Below, one piece after another: positions 1 to 9,259 of a stretch of DNA of 64,000 nucleotides (positions are counted from its first letter, which is position 1; every line of letters begins with the position of its first letter). The notes beneath the pieces are model-generated. The model was given only the letters and a program-made list of their open reading frames with translations. It searched no databases and was not told where the DNA came from. A program made the translations under genes and the position numbers. This DNA is from Flammeovirga agarivorans (lineage in GTDB: Bacteria > Bacteroidota > Bacteroidia > Cytophagales > Flammeovirgaceae): NCBI RefSeq assembly GCF_012641475.1, contig NZ_JABAIL010000004.1, positions 434,001-498,000 of the forward strand, written 5' to 3'.

Positions 1-1
1 T

Positions 2-175
2 ATGATGCTTTGGAATGTCAATGAAATTATAGCTTTTGTTTCTAAATATATTACCCTAAGAAAGGGTGATCTTATTTTTACAGGAACTCCTAAAGGCGTT
101 AGTCCTGTAGCCATTGGAGATAAAATTGAAGGTTTTATCGAAGGAAAAAAGCTTTTAGATTTTGAAGTGAAATAG
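2..175 (+). CDS. Fumarylacetoacetate hydrolase family protein, 3' end only
   Basis: Only the last 57 codons are present; the gene enters from the left edge of the window. The visible part carries the C-terminal signature of the FAH family, with LIFTGTPKGV followed by a short GD-x-I-E strand and a terminal LDFEVK. Family members hydrolyse or decarboxylate acylpyruvate-type substrates using a divalent metal, and the GTPxGV segment helps form the active-site pocket. The substrate cannot be told from this fragment. The stop lies 9 bases before the next gene, so the two are probably co-transcribed. Confidence 0.75.
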   Translation: MMLWNVNEIIAFVSKYITLRKGDLIFTGTPKGVSPVAIGDKIEGFIEGKKLLDFEVK

Positions 176-184
176 TAATAAATA

Positions 185-1342
185 GTGATTAAAAATATTC
201 TCATATTTCTTTTCAGTTGTCTCATTATAACTTCATGCAAACAACATGAAGAGCAAAAGAGCAATAAAGAAGAGGTTCTTACTCAAAGTACTTTTACCCT
301 AGATACACTAACACAATCAGAAAAAGATTTTTACTATCATATTTTTGATTCAACCTTTAATAAGTTACATAAAAAAAGAAGGTTCAATGGTGTAGTTTTA
401 GGAGGAAAGAATAAACAGATTGTTTATAAAAAAGCATTCGGATATAGAAATATTAGAAGAAGGATTAAATTACAAGATGATGATCCTTTTCAATTGGCTT
501 CTGTATCTAAGCAGTTTACTGCTGCTGCAATAATGTTATTAGCACAAGACTCTTTGTTATCCTATAGTGATAGTGTAAATAAATTCTTCCCTGATTTACC
601 TTATCCAGGTATTACCATTAAAATGTTGTTAGATCATAGATCAGGTCTGCCAAACTATATCTATTTAATGGACAAAAAGATTAAGGATAAGCAATCTCCC
701 ATTTATAATAAATTGTGTATCGAATATCTTACTGAATTTGCTCCAGGCAAATATGGTTCACCTGATAAGAGATTTAGATACTCAAACTCTAACTATATGT
801 TATTGGCAGGTATAGTAGAGAAAGTATCAGGACAATCTTTTGAGACTTTTCTTGATGATCGAATTTTCACTCCATTACATATGGATAGTACTTTCACTTT
901 TACCGATAAGAAAGTTCACCAAGAGAATGTCCCTATTGGACATACTGGTCGAGGTAGACAGTACGAAGATTTCTTTTTAAATGGAGTTTTAGGTGATAAA
1001 AGCGTTTATTCTAATGTAGAAGATATGTTTAAATGGCATGTCGCTTTGTTACAAGACTCTTTATTAAAACAAGAGACTTTAGAAGAAGCCTATACATTTC
1101 AAAGCCCTCTAAGAAAAGGAAACTACAATTATGGTTATGGCTGGAGGTTATTTAAAACTTCAGACAAAGACATCGTTGTGTATCACGGAGGATGGTGGAG
1201 AGGTTTTTCTACTATGTTCGTTCATTTTCCTAAAACAGAAGCATTCTTAATTATACTAAGTAATCGAGTCAATCATTCTTTTGTAAATTTAGATGCAGTA
1301 TATGATGCTTTAGAAATTCCAGAATTCAAAAGAAGAAAATAG
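185..1342 (+). CDS. Beta-lactamase-related serine hydrolase, lipoprotein
   Basis: This 385-residue protein has a hydrophobic leader ending in ITSC-K, a lipobox with Cys18 as the likely lipidated residue, so it is probably membrane-anchored and periplasmic or surface-exposed. The class C beta-lactamase/PBP4* fold is shown by SVSK near residue 106 (nucleophile Ser and Lys of SxxK), YSNSNY near 200 (YxN box) and HGGWWRG near 335 (third box). Family members include D-aminopeptidases, esterases and PBP-like enzymes; resistance should not be assumed. The start is GTG, 9 bases after the preceding stop. The stop shares one base with the next gene, so translation is probably coupled. Confidence 0.88.
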   Translation: MIKNILIFLFSCLIITSCKQHEEQKSNKEEVLTQSTFTLDTLTQSEKDFYYHIFDSTFNKLHKKRRFNGVVLGGKNKQIVYKKAFGYRNIRRRIKLQDDDPFQLASVSKQFTAAAIMLLAQDSLLSYSDSVNKFFPDLPYPGITIKMLLDHRSGLPNYIYLMDKKIKDKQSPIYNKLCIEYLTEFAPGKYGSPDKRFRYSNSNYMLLAGIVEKVSGQSFETFLDDRIFTPLHMDSTFTFTDKKVHQENVPIGHTGRGRQYEDFFLNGVLGDKSVYSNVEDMFKWHVALLQDSLLKQETLEEAYTFQSPLRKGNYNYGYGWRLFKTSDKDIVVYHGGWWRGFSTMFVHFPKTEAFLIILSNRVNHSFVNLDAVYDALEIPEFKRRK

Positions 1343-2091
1343 TGAATAAACGTTGGAGTAAAGAAGTAAGAGCATTACTTCAAAAGAAAAAAAGAAAAGA
1401 AACACAACAATTTATTGTTGAGGGGTATAAAAACCTTGAAGAATTATTTAGATCTGATTTAGAAATAGAAGCTTTATTTCATACAGAAAAACTTCTACCA
1501 TTATTAGATCAATATAAATTTAATTCAAAGGTTATTGATGACACTACAACACCTACTCTTCTAAAGCAAAATGGTCATTTGCAAACTAATGATACAGGGT
1601 TAGCTATTGTAAAAATGCCTTCTTTCTCAATTCCTTCAGTTGATGACCTTGATTCGTTTAGTATTGCTTTAGACGATGTAAGAGATCCAGGGAATTTAGG
1701 AACCATTTTACGTATTGCAGATTGGTATGGAATTAAAAATATTTTCTTATCGAAACAATGTACTGATGCCTTTGCTCCTAAAGTGATTGCGTCAAGTATG
1801 GGTGCTTTTACAAGGATTAAATTCCATACTGTCGATCTAGTAGAACAATTATCTGAATATAAAGAAAAAGGAATTCAAATAATTGGTGCGGATATGAATG
1901 GAGAGAATATTCATGATTTCAAGCCAAAAGGAAAAAGTATAATGGTAATGGGTAGTGAATCTCATGGCATTAGTGATGAAATCCATAAAATCCTTTCCAC
2001 TAAGATCACGATTCCTAAATATGGAGGAGCAGAATCGTTAAATGTGGCAATTGCTACTGCAATTATTTGTGATAATATCAAAAGAGTGTAA
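1342..2091 (+). CDS. TrmH/SpoU family RNA 2'-O-methyltransferase
   Basis: The 249-residue protein shows all three SPOUT/SpoU motifs: motif 1 DDVRDPGNLGTILRIA (about residues 111-126), motif 2 VMGSESHGIS (about 202-211) and motif 3 SLNVAIATAI near the C-terminus. These form the trefoil-knot SAM site and RNA-binding dimer interface. The N-terminal 95 residues match the usual SpoU substrate-binding extension. It should methylate a ribose in rRNA or tRNA, but the site is not predictable. The GTG start overlaps the previous stop by one base. A strong terminator follows at 2105. Confidence 0.9.
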   Translation: MNKRWSKEVRALLQKKKRKETQQFIVEGYKNLEELFRSDLEIEALFHTEKLLPLLDQYKFNSKVIDDTTTPTLLKQNGHLQTNDTGLAIVKMPSFSIPSVDDLDSFSIALDDVRDPGNLGTILRIADWYGIKNIFLSKQCTDAFAPKVIASSMGAFTRIKFHTVDLVEQLSEYKEKGIQIIGADMNGENIHDFKPKGKSIMVMGSESHGISDEIHKILSTKITIPKYGGAESLNVAIATAIICDNIKRV

Positions 2092-2104
2092 CTTTATATA
2101 AGAG

Positions 2105-2139
2105 AATAAACTTCTTCACTAAGAGAAGTTTATTTTTTT
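2105..2139 (+). terminator. Intrinsic terminator after the SpoU methyltransferase
   Basis: An 11-bp perfect stem (2105-2115 with 2124-2134) closes an 8-base loop and runs into seven T residues. It sits 14 bases after the stop at 2091 and ends the FAH/lipoprotein/methyltransferase unit. Confidence 0.85.
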
Positions 2140-2319
2140 ACAGCTTTCTCTAATAAATTAAGGTAATACTAACGAAGGCTTATTTTTTATAAATATCAAC
2201 TAAAACAAACTAAATGCTTCTTTAGTTCATAAACATTTATTCATAATCAAAATGAATCTTTTGTGTTGAAATCTTTGTTTATGTTTATGAGAATCAAGAA
2301 ACATTGCTATCCAAACATT

Positions 2320-3132
2320 ATGAAATTAAAGAACTTTATCACAATTACTAATTTTCTTCCGACGGCGAAAGGTGGTACAATCTTATTCGCTCCTACAGGG
2401 AATAATTCTTTGGCAAAATGGATTAAAATGGACAAAGAATTTAATTGGGTTGAAAGAGTTTTAAATTCCTCAAATACTGATGTTTGTTTATATACAGATG
2501 GTGAAATTTCATTAGAGTATGCAGCTCATCTTGTCATGACAGATGATGAAATCATGAGTCAGTTTATATGGAAAGATACAGTGGCATATACTCAAAAAGA
2601 ATTAATAGATCTTGCTCACTTAAATGAAAAGATATCATGGCATGATATTGCTTTCGCAGATCGATTAATTCTAAATGATGAATTTCCTAGTAATTATTAC
2701 TTCGCAAAGAAAGTAAACCCTAACGCACTTTCTTTGTCAAAAAATATCAATAAGCTTATTAAGAAAGCGAATAACAGTAAAGTTTATGTTGAAAAGATCA
2801 ATGAACAATTAAGTTGTTTTGTTTTACCACTTAAAGCAGAAACAAGTATTGATTATTCTCTTGAGCTTATGAATAATATATTGATCGGTGGAGAAAAGAA
2901 AATCTACCGATTAGAAGCAAAAGTAGATTTTAATAACAATCAGGTGAATATTAAAAAGGTAGGTGAAAAGTTAATTCATAGTATTTCACTTGAAAATAAA
3001 TCTGATTGTTCAAATTATATTTTCGGTGTTGTTGATTTAAGTACAGAAGGAACAAAAAGTTTTCTCAATACTATATGGGAAGATATCTCTCCAGCTGAAG
3101 AACAAATTGAATACATAATGTCACAGATTTAG
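2320..3132 (+). CDS. Hypothetical protein
   Basis: I do not recognise this family. From the ATG at 2320 the protein has 270 residues, beginning MKLKNFITITNFLPTAKGG. It has no signal peptide, no obvious membrane helix and no catalytic motif I can name. The open frame continues upstream to a GTG at 2263 and ATGs at 2281 and 2287, but the extra residues look unlike a conserved N-terminus; the start is therefore uncertain. It is flanked by a terminator upstream and murQ 58 bases downstream, with paired segments in the spacer. It is probably a soluble cytoplasmic protein specific to this lineage. Confidence 0.6.
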   Translation: MKLKNFITITNFLPTAKGGTILFAPTGNNSLAKWIKMDKEFNWVERVLNSSNTDVCLYTDGEISLEYAAHLVMTDDEIMSQFIWKDTVAYTQKELIDLAHLNEKISWHDIAFADRLILNDEFPSNYYFAKKVNPNALSLSKNINKLIKKANNSKVYVEKINEQLSCFVLPLKAETSIDYSLELMNNILIGGEKKIYRLEAKVDFNNNQVNIKKVGEKLIHSISLENKSDCSNYIFGVVDLSTEGTKSFLNTIWEDISPAEEQIEYIMSQI

Positions 3133-3190
3133 ACGCATTTCTTTTTTCTACGTCTTTATTTTGTAAATTCGTAGAAAAATGAATTAATAT

Positions 3191-4000
3191 ATGATCACAG
3201 AATCATCATCTAATTATAATAATCTTGAGAACATGGATGTAAATGAACTTTTACATTCCATGAACAAAGAAGATAAATCCGTTCCTCAAGCAATTGAGAG
3301 ATCAATTCCACAAATTGAAGAATTAGTAAAGCAGATCGTTCCCAGAATGAAAAATGGTGGACGATTGTTTTATATCGGGGCAGGTACAAGTGGAAGACTT
3401 GGAATAGTTGATGCTTCTGAGTGCCCTCCTACCTTTGGTGTTCCATTTGATCTTGTCATTGGAATTATTGCTGGTGGAGATGGAGCGATTAGAAAGGCAG
3501 TGGAACATGCTGAAGATGATCCAAAACAGGCTTGGATAGACCTACAAGAGTATAATATTGGTGAAAACGATACACTAATAGGTATTGCTGCTTCCGGAAG
3601 AACTCCTTATGTAATTGGAGGTCTTGAAGAAGCAAATAAAAACAACATTCTTACAGGATGTATTGTTTGCAATCCCAATAGTAAAATGGCTGAAGTAGCG
3701 AATTATCCTGTAGAAGTTATTGTCGGACCTGAATTTGTAACAGGTAGTACAAGAATGAAGGCGGGTACCGCACAAAAGCTTTCATTAAACATGATTTCTA
3801 CTTCCGTTATGATTCAGTTAGGTAAAGTGAAAGGCAATAAGATGGTTGATATGCAATTAACCAATCATAAGCTTGAAAAAAGAGCACTTAAAATGGTCAT
3901 CGATGAAACCGGTGCAAATGAAGACCTTGCTCAAGATCTCTTAGAAAAACACTCTTCAGTAAGAAAAGCTATTGAAGCTTTTAATAAATTAAACAATTAA
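3191..4000 (+). CDS. murQ: N-acetylmuramic acid 6-phosphate etherase
   Basis: MurQ cleaves the lactyl ether of MurNAc-6-phosphate to GlcNAc-6-phosphate and D-lactate during peptidoglycan recycling in the cytoplasm. The 269-residue protein has the SIS-domain signatures YIGAGTSGRLGIVDASECPP (about residues 58-77) and GIAASGRTPYVIGG (about 137-150), and the MurQ hallmark VTGSTRMKAGTAQK (about 183-196). Length is a little shorter than the usual 290-300 residues, mainly at the C-terminus. No MurNAc kinase or phosphotransferase gene is adjacent, so recycling genes are dispersed here. Confidence 0.95.
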   Translation: MITESSSNYNNLENMDVNELLHSMNKEDKSVPQAIERSIPQIEELVKQIVPRMKNGGRLFYIGAGTSGRLGIVDASECPPTFGVPFDLVIGIIAGGDGAIRKAVEHAEDDPKQAWIDLQEYNIGENDTLIGIAASGRTPYVIGGLEEANKNNILTGCIVCNPNSKMAEVANYPVEVIVGPEFVTGSTRMKAGTAQKLSLNMISTSVMIQLGKVKGNKMVDMQLTNHKLEKRALKMVIDETGANEDLAQDLLEKHSSVRKAIEAFNKLNN

Positions 4001-4022
4001 CATAACACATAACTCAAATAAG

Positions 4023-5381
4023 GTGACTTTTGACGATTTTGATTTAAACGATGATCTTTTGGATGGTATTTACTCTATGAATTTTAGAGAACCTACTCCT
4101 ATCCAAGAACAAGCGATTCCTGCTATTTTAGACAGGAATGATCTTATTGCATGTGCTCAGACTGGTACAGGTAAAACTGCAGCTTTTTTACTTCCAATTA
4201 TGCACCAGATTCATATGTCTGATTATGATGGTACTGATACACATACAATCATAATTGTACCTACAAGAGAATTAGCTTTACAGATTGATCATCAAATTCA
4301 AGGGTTATCTTATTTCACTCCTGTAACTTCAATTCCTGTTTATGGAGGAGATTCTAGTAGCTTTTCTAACCAAAGAAACGCATTAAAAAGAGGTGTTGAT
4401 ATTATTGTTGCTACTCCAGGTAAATTATTATCACATTTGAATATTGGAGCAAATGTAGATAAAGTAAAAAACCTGATACTAGATGAGGCAGATAGAATGT
4501 TAGATATGGGATTCCATGATGACATCTTACAAATTGCTTCTCACCTACCAAAAAAGAGACAAAACATATTCTTTTCTGCTACAATGCCTCCTAAAATCAG
4601 GACTTTAGCAAAAGAATTACTTCATAATCCATTAGAGATAAATATCGCTATCTCCAAAACTTCAAAAAATGTAACACAAAAAGCATTCTTATTGTATGAC
4701 AATCAAAAAGGTCCTATGGTTGACTTTCTTGTTGGACAGGATGAATATGAAAGTGTTATTATTTTCACAAGTACAAAATCCAAAGTTACTGAAGTAACAA
4801 ACCTATTGAAAAAGAGAGGATTAAGTGCTGAAGGAATAAGTTCGGATCTGGATCAAAAAGAACGAGAAGAAGTTTTATTAAGGTTCAAAGCACAGCAAAC
4901 AAAGATCTTAGTAGGTACAGATATCATTTCTAGAGGTATTGATATTGAAACAGTAGAATTGGTTATTAATTTCGATGTACCTAAAGATCCAGAAGATTAT
5001 GTTCATAGAATAGGTAGAACAGCTAGAGCATCTAGAGAAGGTTTAGCTGTAACATTTATCAATGAAAGCCCCAAAGAACAAACATCGTTTGCTAAAATTG
5101 AACAATTAATAGGAATTGATGTTCAGAAAGGTGAAAACCCTCCTTTTCTTGGTCAAGGGCCATTATATTCTCCTGTAATACGAAAAAAGCAACATAGGAA
5201 GCCTTTCTCAAAAAACAGAAATTTCAATAAGAATAAAGGTGGTTATAACAAACAGTATAACAAAAAGAAAGGAAGTGGTGGATATCAAGGAAATAATGAT
5301 CAGCGAAGATCAAATGATGGTTCTACAAATTCCTCACAGCAAAGAAAAAGGTATTACAAACCAAAAAACAATAATCAATAA
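4023..5381 (+). CDS. DEAD-box ATP-dependent RNA helicase
   Basis: The 452-residue protein unwinds short RNA duplexes and is probably involved in ribosome assembly, mRNA decay or cold adaptation. Motifs appear in order: Q motif TPIQEQAIP (about 27-35), Walker A AQTGTGKT (about 45), PTRELALQ (about 82), TPGKL, DEAD (about 153), SAT (about 185), then GTDIISRGID and HRIGRTARA in the second RecA domain. From about residue 385 a Lys-, Asn- and Gly-rich basic tail (KNRNFNKNKGGYNKQYN) gives extra RNA binding, as in RhlE-type helicases. The start is GTG at 4023, 22 bases after murQ. A bidirectional terminator follows. Confidence 0.93.
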   Translation: MTFDDFDLNDDLLDGIYSMNFREPTPIQEQAIPAILDRNDLIACAQTGTGKTAAFLLPIMHQIHMSDYDGTDTHTIIIVPTRELALQIDHQIQGLSYFTPVTSIPVYGGDSSSFSNQRNALKRGVDIIVATPGKLLSHLNIGANVDKVKNLILDEADRMLDMGFHDDILQIASHLPKKRQNIFFSATMPPKIRTLAKELLHNPLEINIAISKTSKNVTQKAFLLYDNQKGPMVDFLVGQDEYESVIIFTSTKSKVTEVTNLLKKRGLSAEGISSDLDQKEREEVLLRFKAQQTKILVGTDIISRGIDIETVELVINFDVPKDPEDYVHRIGRTARASREGLAVTFINESPKEQTSFAKIEQLIGIDVQKGENPPFLGQGPLYSPVIRKKQHRKPFSKNRNFNKNKGGYNKQYNKKKGSGGYQGNNDQRRSNDGSTNSSQQRKRYYKPKNNNQ

Positions 5382-5400
5382 GGATTAAAACTCTTATTCC

Positions 5401-5438
5401 AAAAATCTTCACATAATTATAAATGTGAAGATTTTTTT
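5401..5438. terminator. Bidirectional terminator between convergent genes
   Basis: A perfect 14-bp stem (5401-5414 with 5423-5436) with an 8-base loop has T runs on both strands. It serves the helicase on the plus strand and the GGGP synthase on the minus strand. The stop codon of the latter (5417-5419) lies in the loop. Confidence 0.88.
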
Positions 5439-6184
5439 GTTGCATTATATTGCTCTTTGTATTGATACAACTCTTCTAAAAAGTTTGGGTTGTTTTCAAA
5501 TGCAGTTCCTATGACAACTATATCAGCTCCTGCTCTAAATTTATCATCAACAGTTGATATATCCCTTATACCACCTCCAACAAATAATAGCCCATCTACA
5601 TTTTCTTTAACACCTTTTATCATTGTATTGGGAACAGAATTTTTTGCCCCACTACCCGCTTCTAAATAAAAAGCTCTCATTCCTAAAAGCTCTCCAGCTA
5701 TTGATGTACTGATAGCAATATCATTTTTATTGGATGGAATAGGTACAGTATTACTTATATATTGTACAGAAGTAGTGACACCACTTTCAATTAAAATATA
5801 GCCAAGGGGTATTGCTTCCAAATTACTTTCCCTCACCTGATATGCTGCTTGTACTTGTTGTCCAATTAAAAAATCGGGGTTTCTCCCAGAAAGTAAAGAC
5901 ATAAATAATATCGCATCTGCATGGGAAGTTACCTGCATAGAATTACCAGGAAAAAGGATCACTGGTTTTCCTAATGTTTGTAAATCAAGAACCGTACTTT
6001 CAAGTGCATTCGATGACAGTAGACTGCCTCCGACTAAAAAAAAATCAGGTAGGTGATTTTTATTGCCATTTTTTAGAAAAAAAAGTACTTCTTTTGACCA
6101 CTTATCGGGATCGATGAGGATGGCGATCGTCTTTTTTGACCTCAATTTTCTATCTAAAAGCCATTTTTCGATGGATAATTGCAT
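5417..6184 (-). CDS. Geranylgeranylglyceryl phosphate synthase-like protein (PcrB/GGGPS family)
   Basis: This 255-residue TIM-barrel protein is of the GGGPS/PcrB family, which links a polyprenyl group by an ether bond to sn-glycerol-1-phosphate. Diagnostic segments are IAILIDPDKW near residue 20, DFFLVGGSLL near 46, KPVILFPGNSMQV, GYILIESG near 127, AGSGAKNSVP near 176, and the phosphate-binding FVGGGIRD with GADIVVIGTAFE at the C-terminal end. Group II enzymes of this family are known from Bacteroidota. The product in this organism is not established. It stands alone on the minus strand, divergent from pyk. Confidence 0.88.
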   Translation of the reverse strand: MQLSIEKWLLDRKLRSKKTIAILIDPDKWSKEVLFFLKNGNKNHLPDFFLVGGSLLSSNALESTVLDLQTLGKPVILFPGNSMQVTSHADAILFMSLLSGRNPDFLIGQQVQAAYQVRESNLEAIPLGYILIESGVTTSVQYISNTVPIPSNKNDIAISTSIAGELLGMRAFYLEAGSGAKNSVPNTMIKGVKENVDGLLFVGGGIRDISTVDDKFRAGADIVVIGTAFENNPNFLEELYQYKEQYNATKKSSHL

Positions 6185-6345
6185 TTGTTAATATAAGATG
6201 ATTAAATATAATTTGCACCCTTATTTGGAATCTAATAAATTCGCATGTGTTTCAAACAAGAGAGTCAAAATTACTGAACAGTTTTTATAAAACTGTAATT
6301 TAACTCGATCATTTCAATTTTATATATATTCGTTAATTAAAAACT

Positions 6346-7776
6346 ATGAGTATCGCAATCAACAAAACTAAGATCGTCGCTACGATTGGACCAGCTACAA
6401 GAGATAAACAAAAGATCCTTGAGTTAATCCACGCAGGAGCTGATGTATTCCGTTTAAACTTCTCTCATGATGTTCATGAAGAGCACCAAAAAGTTATTAA
6501 CTGGGTAGCAGAATACAACTCTAAGTTCGGTCACAATACGGCGATTTTACAAGATTTGCAAGGTCCTAAAATCCGTATCGGCGAGATGGAAGGCGGTGCT
6601 GTAGAAATTGTTGAAGGTGAGCAAATCATCATCACTAACACTCCTGTAGTTGGTACAAAAGAAAAAGTATCTACTACTTACACTAATATCGTAAAAGATG
6701 TTAAAGCAGGTGACAATATCATGATTGATGATGGTAACTTGTGTGTAAGAGTTGTTGAAGTAAAAGGAAATGAAATCATCGCTGAAGTTGTTCACGGTGG
6801 TAAATTAAAGTCTCGTAAAGGTATGAACTTACCTGATACAAACATTTCTGAAGCTTCTTTAACTGCAAAAGATAGAAGAGATTTAGAGTTCGGTTTAGAA
6901 GCAGGTGTGAACTGGGTAGCACTTTCTTTCGTAAGAACTCCAGAAGATATTACATCAGTAAAAGAAATCATCAAATCTAAAGGTTCAGATGCTAAAGTGA
7001 TCGCTAAAATTGAGCGCCCTGAAGCAATCGAAAACTTTGATGCTATCTTAGAAGTAACTGATGCTATCATGGTTGCTCGTGGTGACCTTGGTGTTGAAAT
7101 CTTATTCGAAGATGTTCCAAACATCCAAAAAGAAATCATCGCTAAGTGTAACAAAGCTGGTAAGCCAGTTATCGTTGCAACACAAATGATGGAATCAATG
7201 ATCACTAACCCTCGTCCTACTCGTGCGGAGGTAAATGACGTTGCTAACGCTGTTTATGACGGTGCTGACGCAGTAATGTTATCAGCTGAATCAGCTGCTG
7301 GTGATTACCCAGTAGAAACTGTTCAAGCAATGGTTAGAATCTTATCTGCTGTTGAGCGTCAAGCTTCTCAAATCTACAACAAGACTTATGATTTCGATAA
7401 GTCATTAGATAGCTATGCAGGTAACTTAATTGCTCAATCTGCTGCTGCAATCTCAAAAGACTTAGGAGCAAAAGCTATTATTGGTTTAACTTCAACTGGA
7501 TTTACTGCTTCTCGTATCTCAAGACACCGTCCTGATACAAGAATCTTTATCTTCACTTCTGACCAAAAATTAGCTGCTACATTAAACCTAGTTTGGGGTG
7601 TTAAAGCATTCCATTTTGTACCAAAAGAATCTTCTACTGAAACTTTCAAAGAAGTTGAAGCAATCTTAGTACAAAAAGGTTTCCTTGCTAAAGGTGACAG
7701 ATATGTAAATATCGCTGCTTTACCTCTTACTAAGAAAGGTAAAACAAATAGCTTGAAAATTGATATCGTTGAGTAA
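6346..7776 (+). CDS. pyk: Pyruvate kinase
   Basis: Pyruvate kinase converts phosphoenolpyruvate and ADP to pyruvate and ATP, the last step of glycolysis. The 476-residue protein has KTKIVATIGPATRD at the N-terminus, LQDLQGPKIRIG at the B-domain entry, the active-site KVIAKIERPEA and VARGDLGVEI stretches, and ATQMMESMITNPRPTRAEV. The C-terminal regulatory domain begins near residue 345. Length is normal. Codon use is more C/G-ending than in the neighbours (many aac, atc, ttc), which fits high expression. A 160-base spacer separates it from the divergent GGGPS gene and a strong terminator follows. Confidence 0.97.
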   Translation: MSIAINKTKIVATIGPATRDKQKILELIHAGADVFRLNFSHDVHEEHQKVINWVAEYNSKFGHNTAILQDLQGPKIRIGEMEGGAVEIVEGEQIIITNTPVVGTKEKVSTTYTNIVKDVKAGDNIMIDDGNLCVRVVEVKGNEIIAEVVHGGKLKSRKGMNLPDTNISEASLTAKDRRDLEFGLEAGVNWVALSFVRTPEDITSVKEIIKSKGSDAKVIAKIERPEAIENFDAILEVTDAIMVARGDLGVEILFEDVPNIQKEIIAKCNKAGKPVIVATQMMESMITNPRPTRAEVNDVANAVYDGADAVMLSAESAAGDYPVETVQAMVRILSAVERQASQIYNKTYDFDKSLDSYAGNLIAQSAAAISKDLGAKAIIGLTSTGFTASRISRHRPDTRIFIFTSDQKLAATLNLVWGVKAFHFVPKESSTETFKEVEAILVQKGFLAKGDRYVNIAALPLTKKGKTNSLKIDIVE

Positions 7777-7794
7777 TTCAACTATTTCATATAA

Positions 7795-7842
7795 AAAACA
7801 AAGCCTTTCAAGATTTTCTTTCTTGAAAGGCTTTGTTTTTTA
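7795..7842 (+). terminator. Strong intrinsic terminator of pyk
   Basis: A perfect 19-bp stem (7795-7813 with 7821-7839), a 7-base loop and a T run ending at 7842. It begins 18 bases after the pyk stop. Confidence 0.93.
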
Positions 7843-8072
7843 TACAAATTTGCCCCAAATTGAAAAGATGTATTTTAGGCTGTACGCTGATAAATACTGA
7901 ACAGTAAAAAACACAAATTATGTTTTCCTTTTTTGATGTGAAACAACGTTAAAAGAAGTTGATTTGTCCAATCAATTTGAGTTTAACGTTGGAAAATTAC
8001 CAAAGGAATTCGTTTTTTGTATTTGATAAGCCTTCGGGCAAATTGTCATATAAAAATTCATACGACAGACAT

Positions 8073-9152
8073 ATGAAACTTCTGGATAAGTATATTCTCA
8101 AAAAGTTTTTTAAGACATTTATTTTTGTAGTCCTTTTATTAAACATCATTGTTTGTATTGTAGATTATACAGAGAAACAAGATGACTTTTTAAAGCATGG
8201 ATTAGATTTCGGTTACGTATTCTCAGAATATTACGTTAACCTATTTATACACTGGGTGAATACACTTAGTCCATTATCTATATTTATCGCTGTTGTATTC
8301 TTGACAGCTCGCTTAGCTTCTCATACAGAAATTGTAGCAATTCTTAGTAATGGGGTTTCATATCAACGTTTCCTTGCTCCTTACTTTGTAGGTGCAACAA
8401 TTGTTGGTTTAGTGATCTTCGGTTTATTAGGTTGGGTTGTTCCAAACTCATCAAAAACTAGAGTGGCTTTTGAAATTAAATACCTAAAAAGCCCCTACTA
8501 TTTCAATGAAAGAGATATTCATTACAGAGTAAGTGACTCTACATACTTATATGTTGAATCTTATAATAACAGAATCAAAAGAGGTTATAGACCTACTTTA
8601 GAAACTTTTGATGGAAATAAATTATTAGAAAAGATCTCAGCAAACAGAATCCAATGGGATTCTACAAATCAAGAATGGACTTTTGATAAATACGAGAAAT
8701 ACATCTTTAATGCTGATGGTTCTCAAAAATACTCTAAAGGAAATTCCTTGAAAATGAAATTGAATCTGGAGCCAAAGTACTTTGAAAGTAAATATGCACT
8801 TCATGAGACTTTGACTAACCCAGAGCTTTCTGAATATATTGAAAAAGAAAAATCTAGAGGAGTTGGTAATCTTGGTGTTTATGAAAATGCATTATATGAA
8901 AGGTATGCCTATCCTTTCGCGATTATAATACTTACTCTGATGGGAGTTTGTGTGTCTTCAGTTAAATCTAGACACGGTTCAGGTTTCCTTATCGCTGTTG
9001 GTTTTATTCTCGCCTTTGTATACTTATTAATGGTGTTAATGAGTAGAGCAATTGCAGAAGCAGATACATTAAGTCCATTCTTAGCAGCTTGGCTACCAAA
9101 TATAATATTCTTCTTTGTGACCATATACCTCTACTTGAGAGTGCAGAAATAA
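8073..9152 (+). CDS. LptF/LptG family permease (YjgP/YjgQ)
   Basis: The family forms the inner-membrane part of the LptB2FG transporter that extracts lipopolysaccharide for delivery to the outer membrane. The ATG at 8073 is preferred because it yields the typical N-terminus MKLLDKYILKKFFKTF just before the first membrane helix; the frame is open upstream to 7959 but that part looks non-coding. The 359-residue product has three N-terminal helices, a periplasmic domain of about 140 residues and three C-terminal helices. The charged segment after helix 1 (DYTEKQDDFLKHG) is typical. No second permease or ATPase gene lies nearby. Confidence 0.9.
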   Translation: MKLLDKYILKKFFKTFIFVVLLLNIIVCIVDYTEKQDDFLKHGLDFGYVFSEYYVNLFIHWVNTLSPLSIFIAVVFLTARLASHTEIVAILSNGVSYQRFLAPYFVGATIVGLVIFGLLGWVVPNSSKTRVAFEIKYLKSPYYFNERDIHYRVSDSTYLYVESYNNRIKRGYRPTLETFDGNKLLEKISANRIQWDSTNQEWTFDKYEKYIFNADGSQKYSKGNSLKMKLNLEPKYFESKYALHETLTNPELSEYIEKEKSRGVGNLGVYENALYERYAYPFAIIILTLMGVCVSSVKSRHGSGFLIAVGFILAFVYLLMVLMSRAIAEADTLSPFLAAWLPNIIFFFVTIYLYLRVQK

Positions 9153-9175
9153 TTATCACAATAGATATTAAAAAG

Positions 9176-9212
9176 AAGAGTCTGACTTAATGAAAGTTAG
9201 ACTCTTTTTTTT
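9176..9212 (+). terminator. Intrinsic terminator after the LptF/G permease
   Basis: A 13-bp stem with one G-T wobble (9176-9188 with 9194-9206) followed by a run of eight T. It lies 24 bases after the stop. Confidence 0.88.
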
Positions 9213-9259
9213 ACATTTGCACATCCAATTTTAAACGTAAATATTTATACTTCCGCCGA

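Noticed and set aside
185-1342. Antibiotic-resistance beta-lactamase
   Set aside because: The SxxK/YxN/HxG boxes also define many peptidases and esterases, and the lipoprotein form is common in this phylum; resistance is not supported.
6792-7205. 137-codon minus-strand frame inside pyk
   Set aside because: It is the antisense shadow of a well-conserved, highly biased gene; no promoter or family match.
7959-8072. N-terminal extension of the LptF/G permease
   Set aside because: The upstream residues are not typical; the family N-terminus starts at the ATG at 8073.
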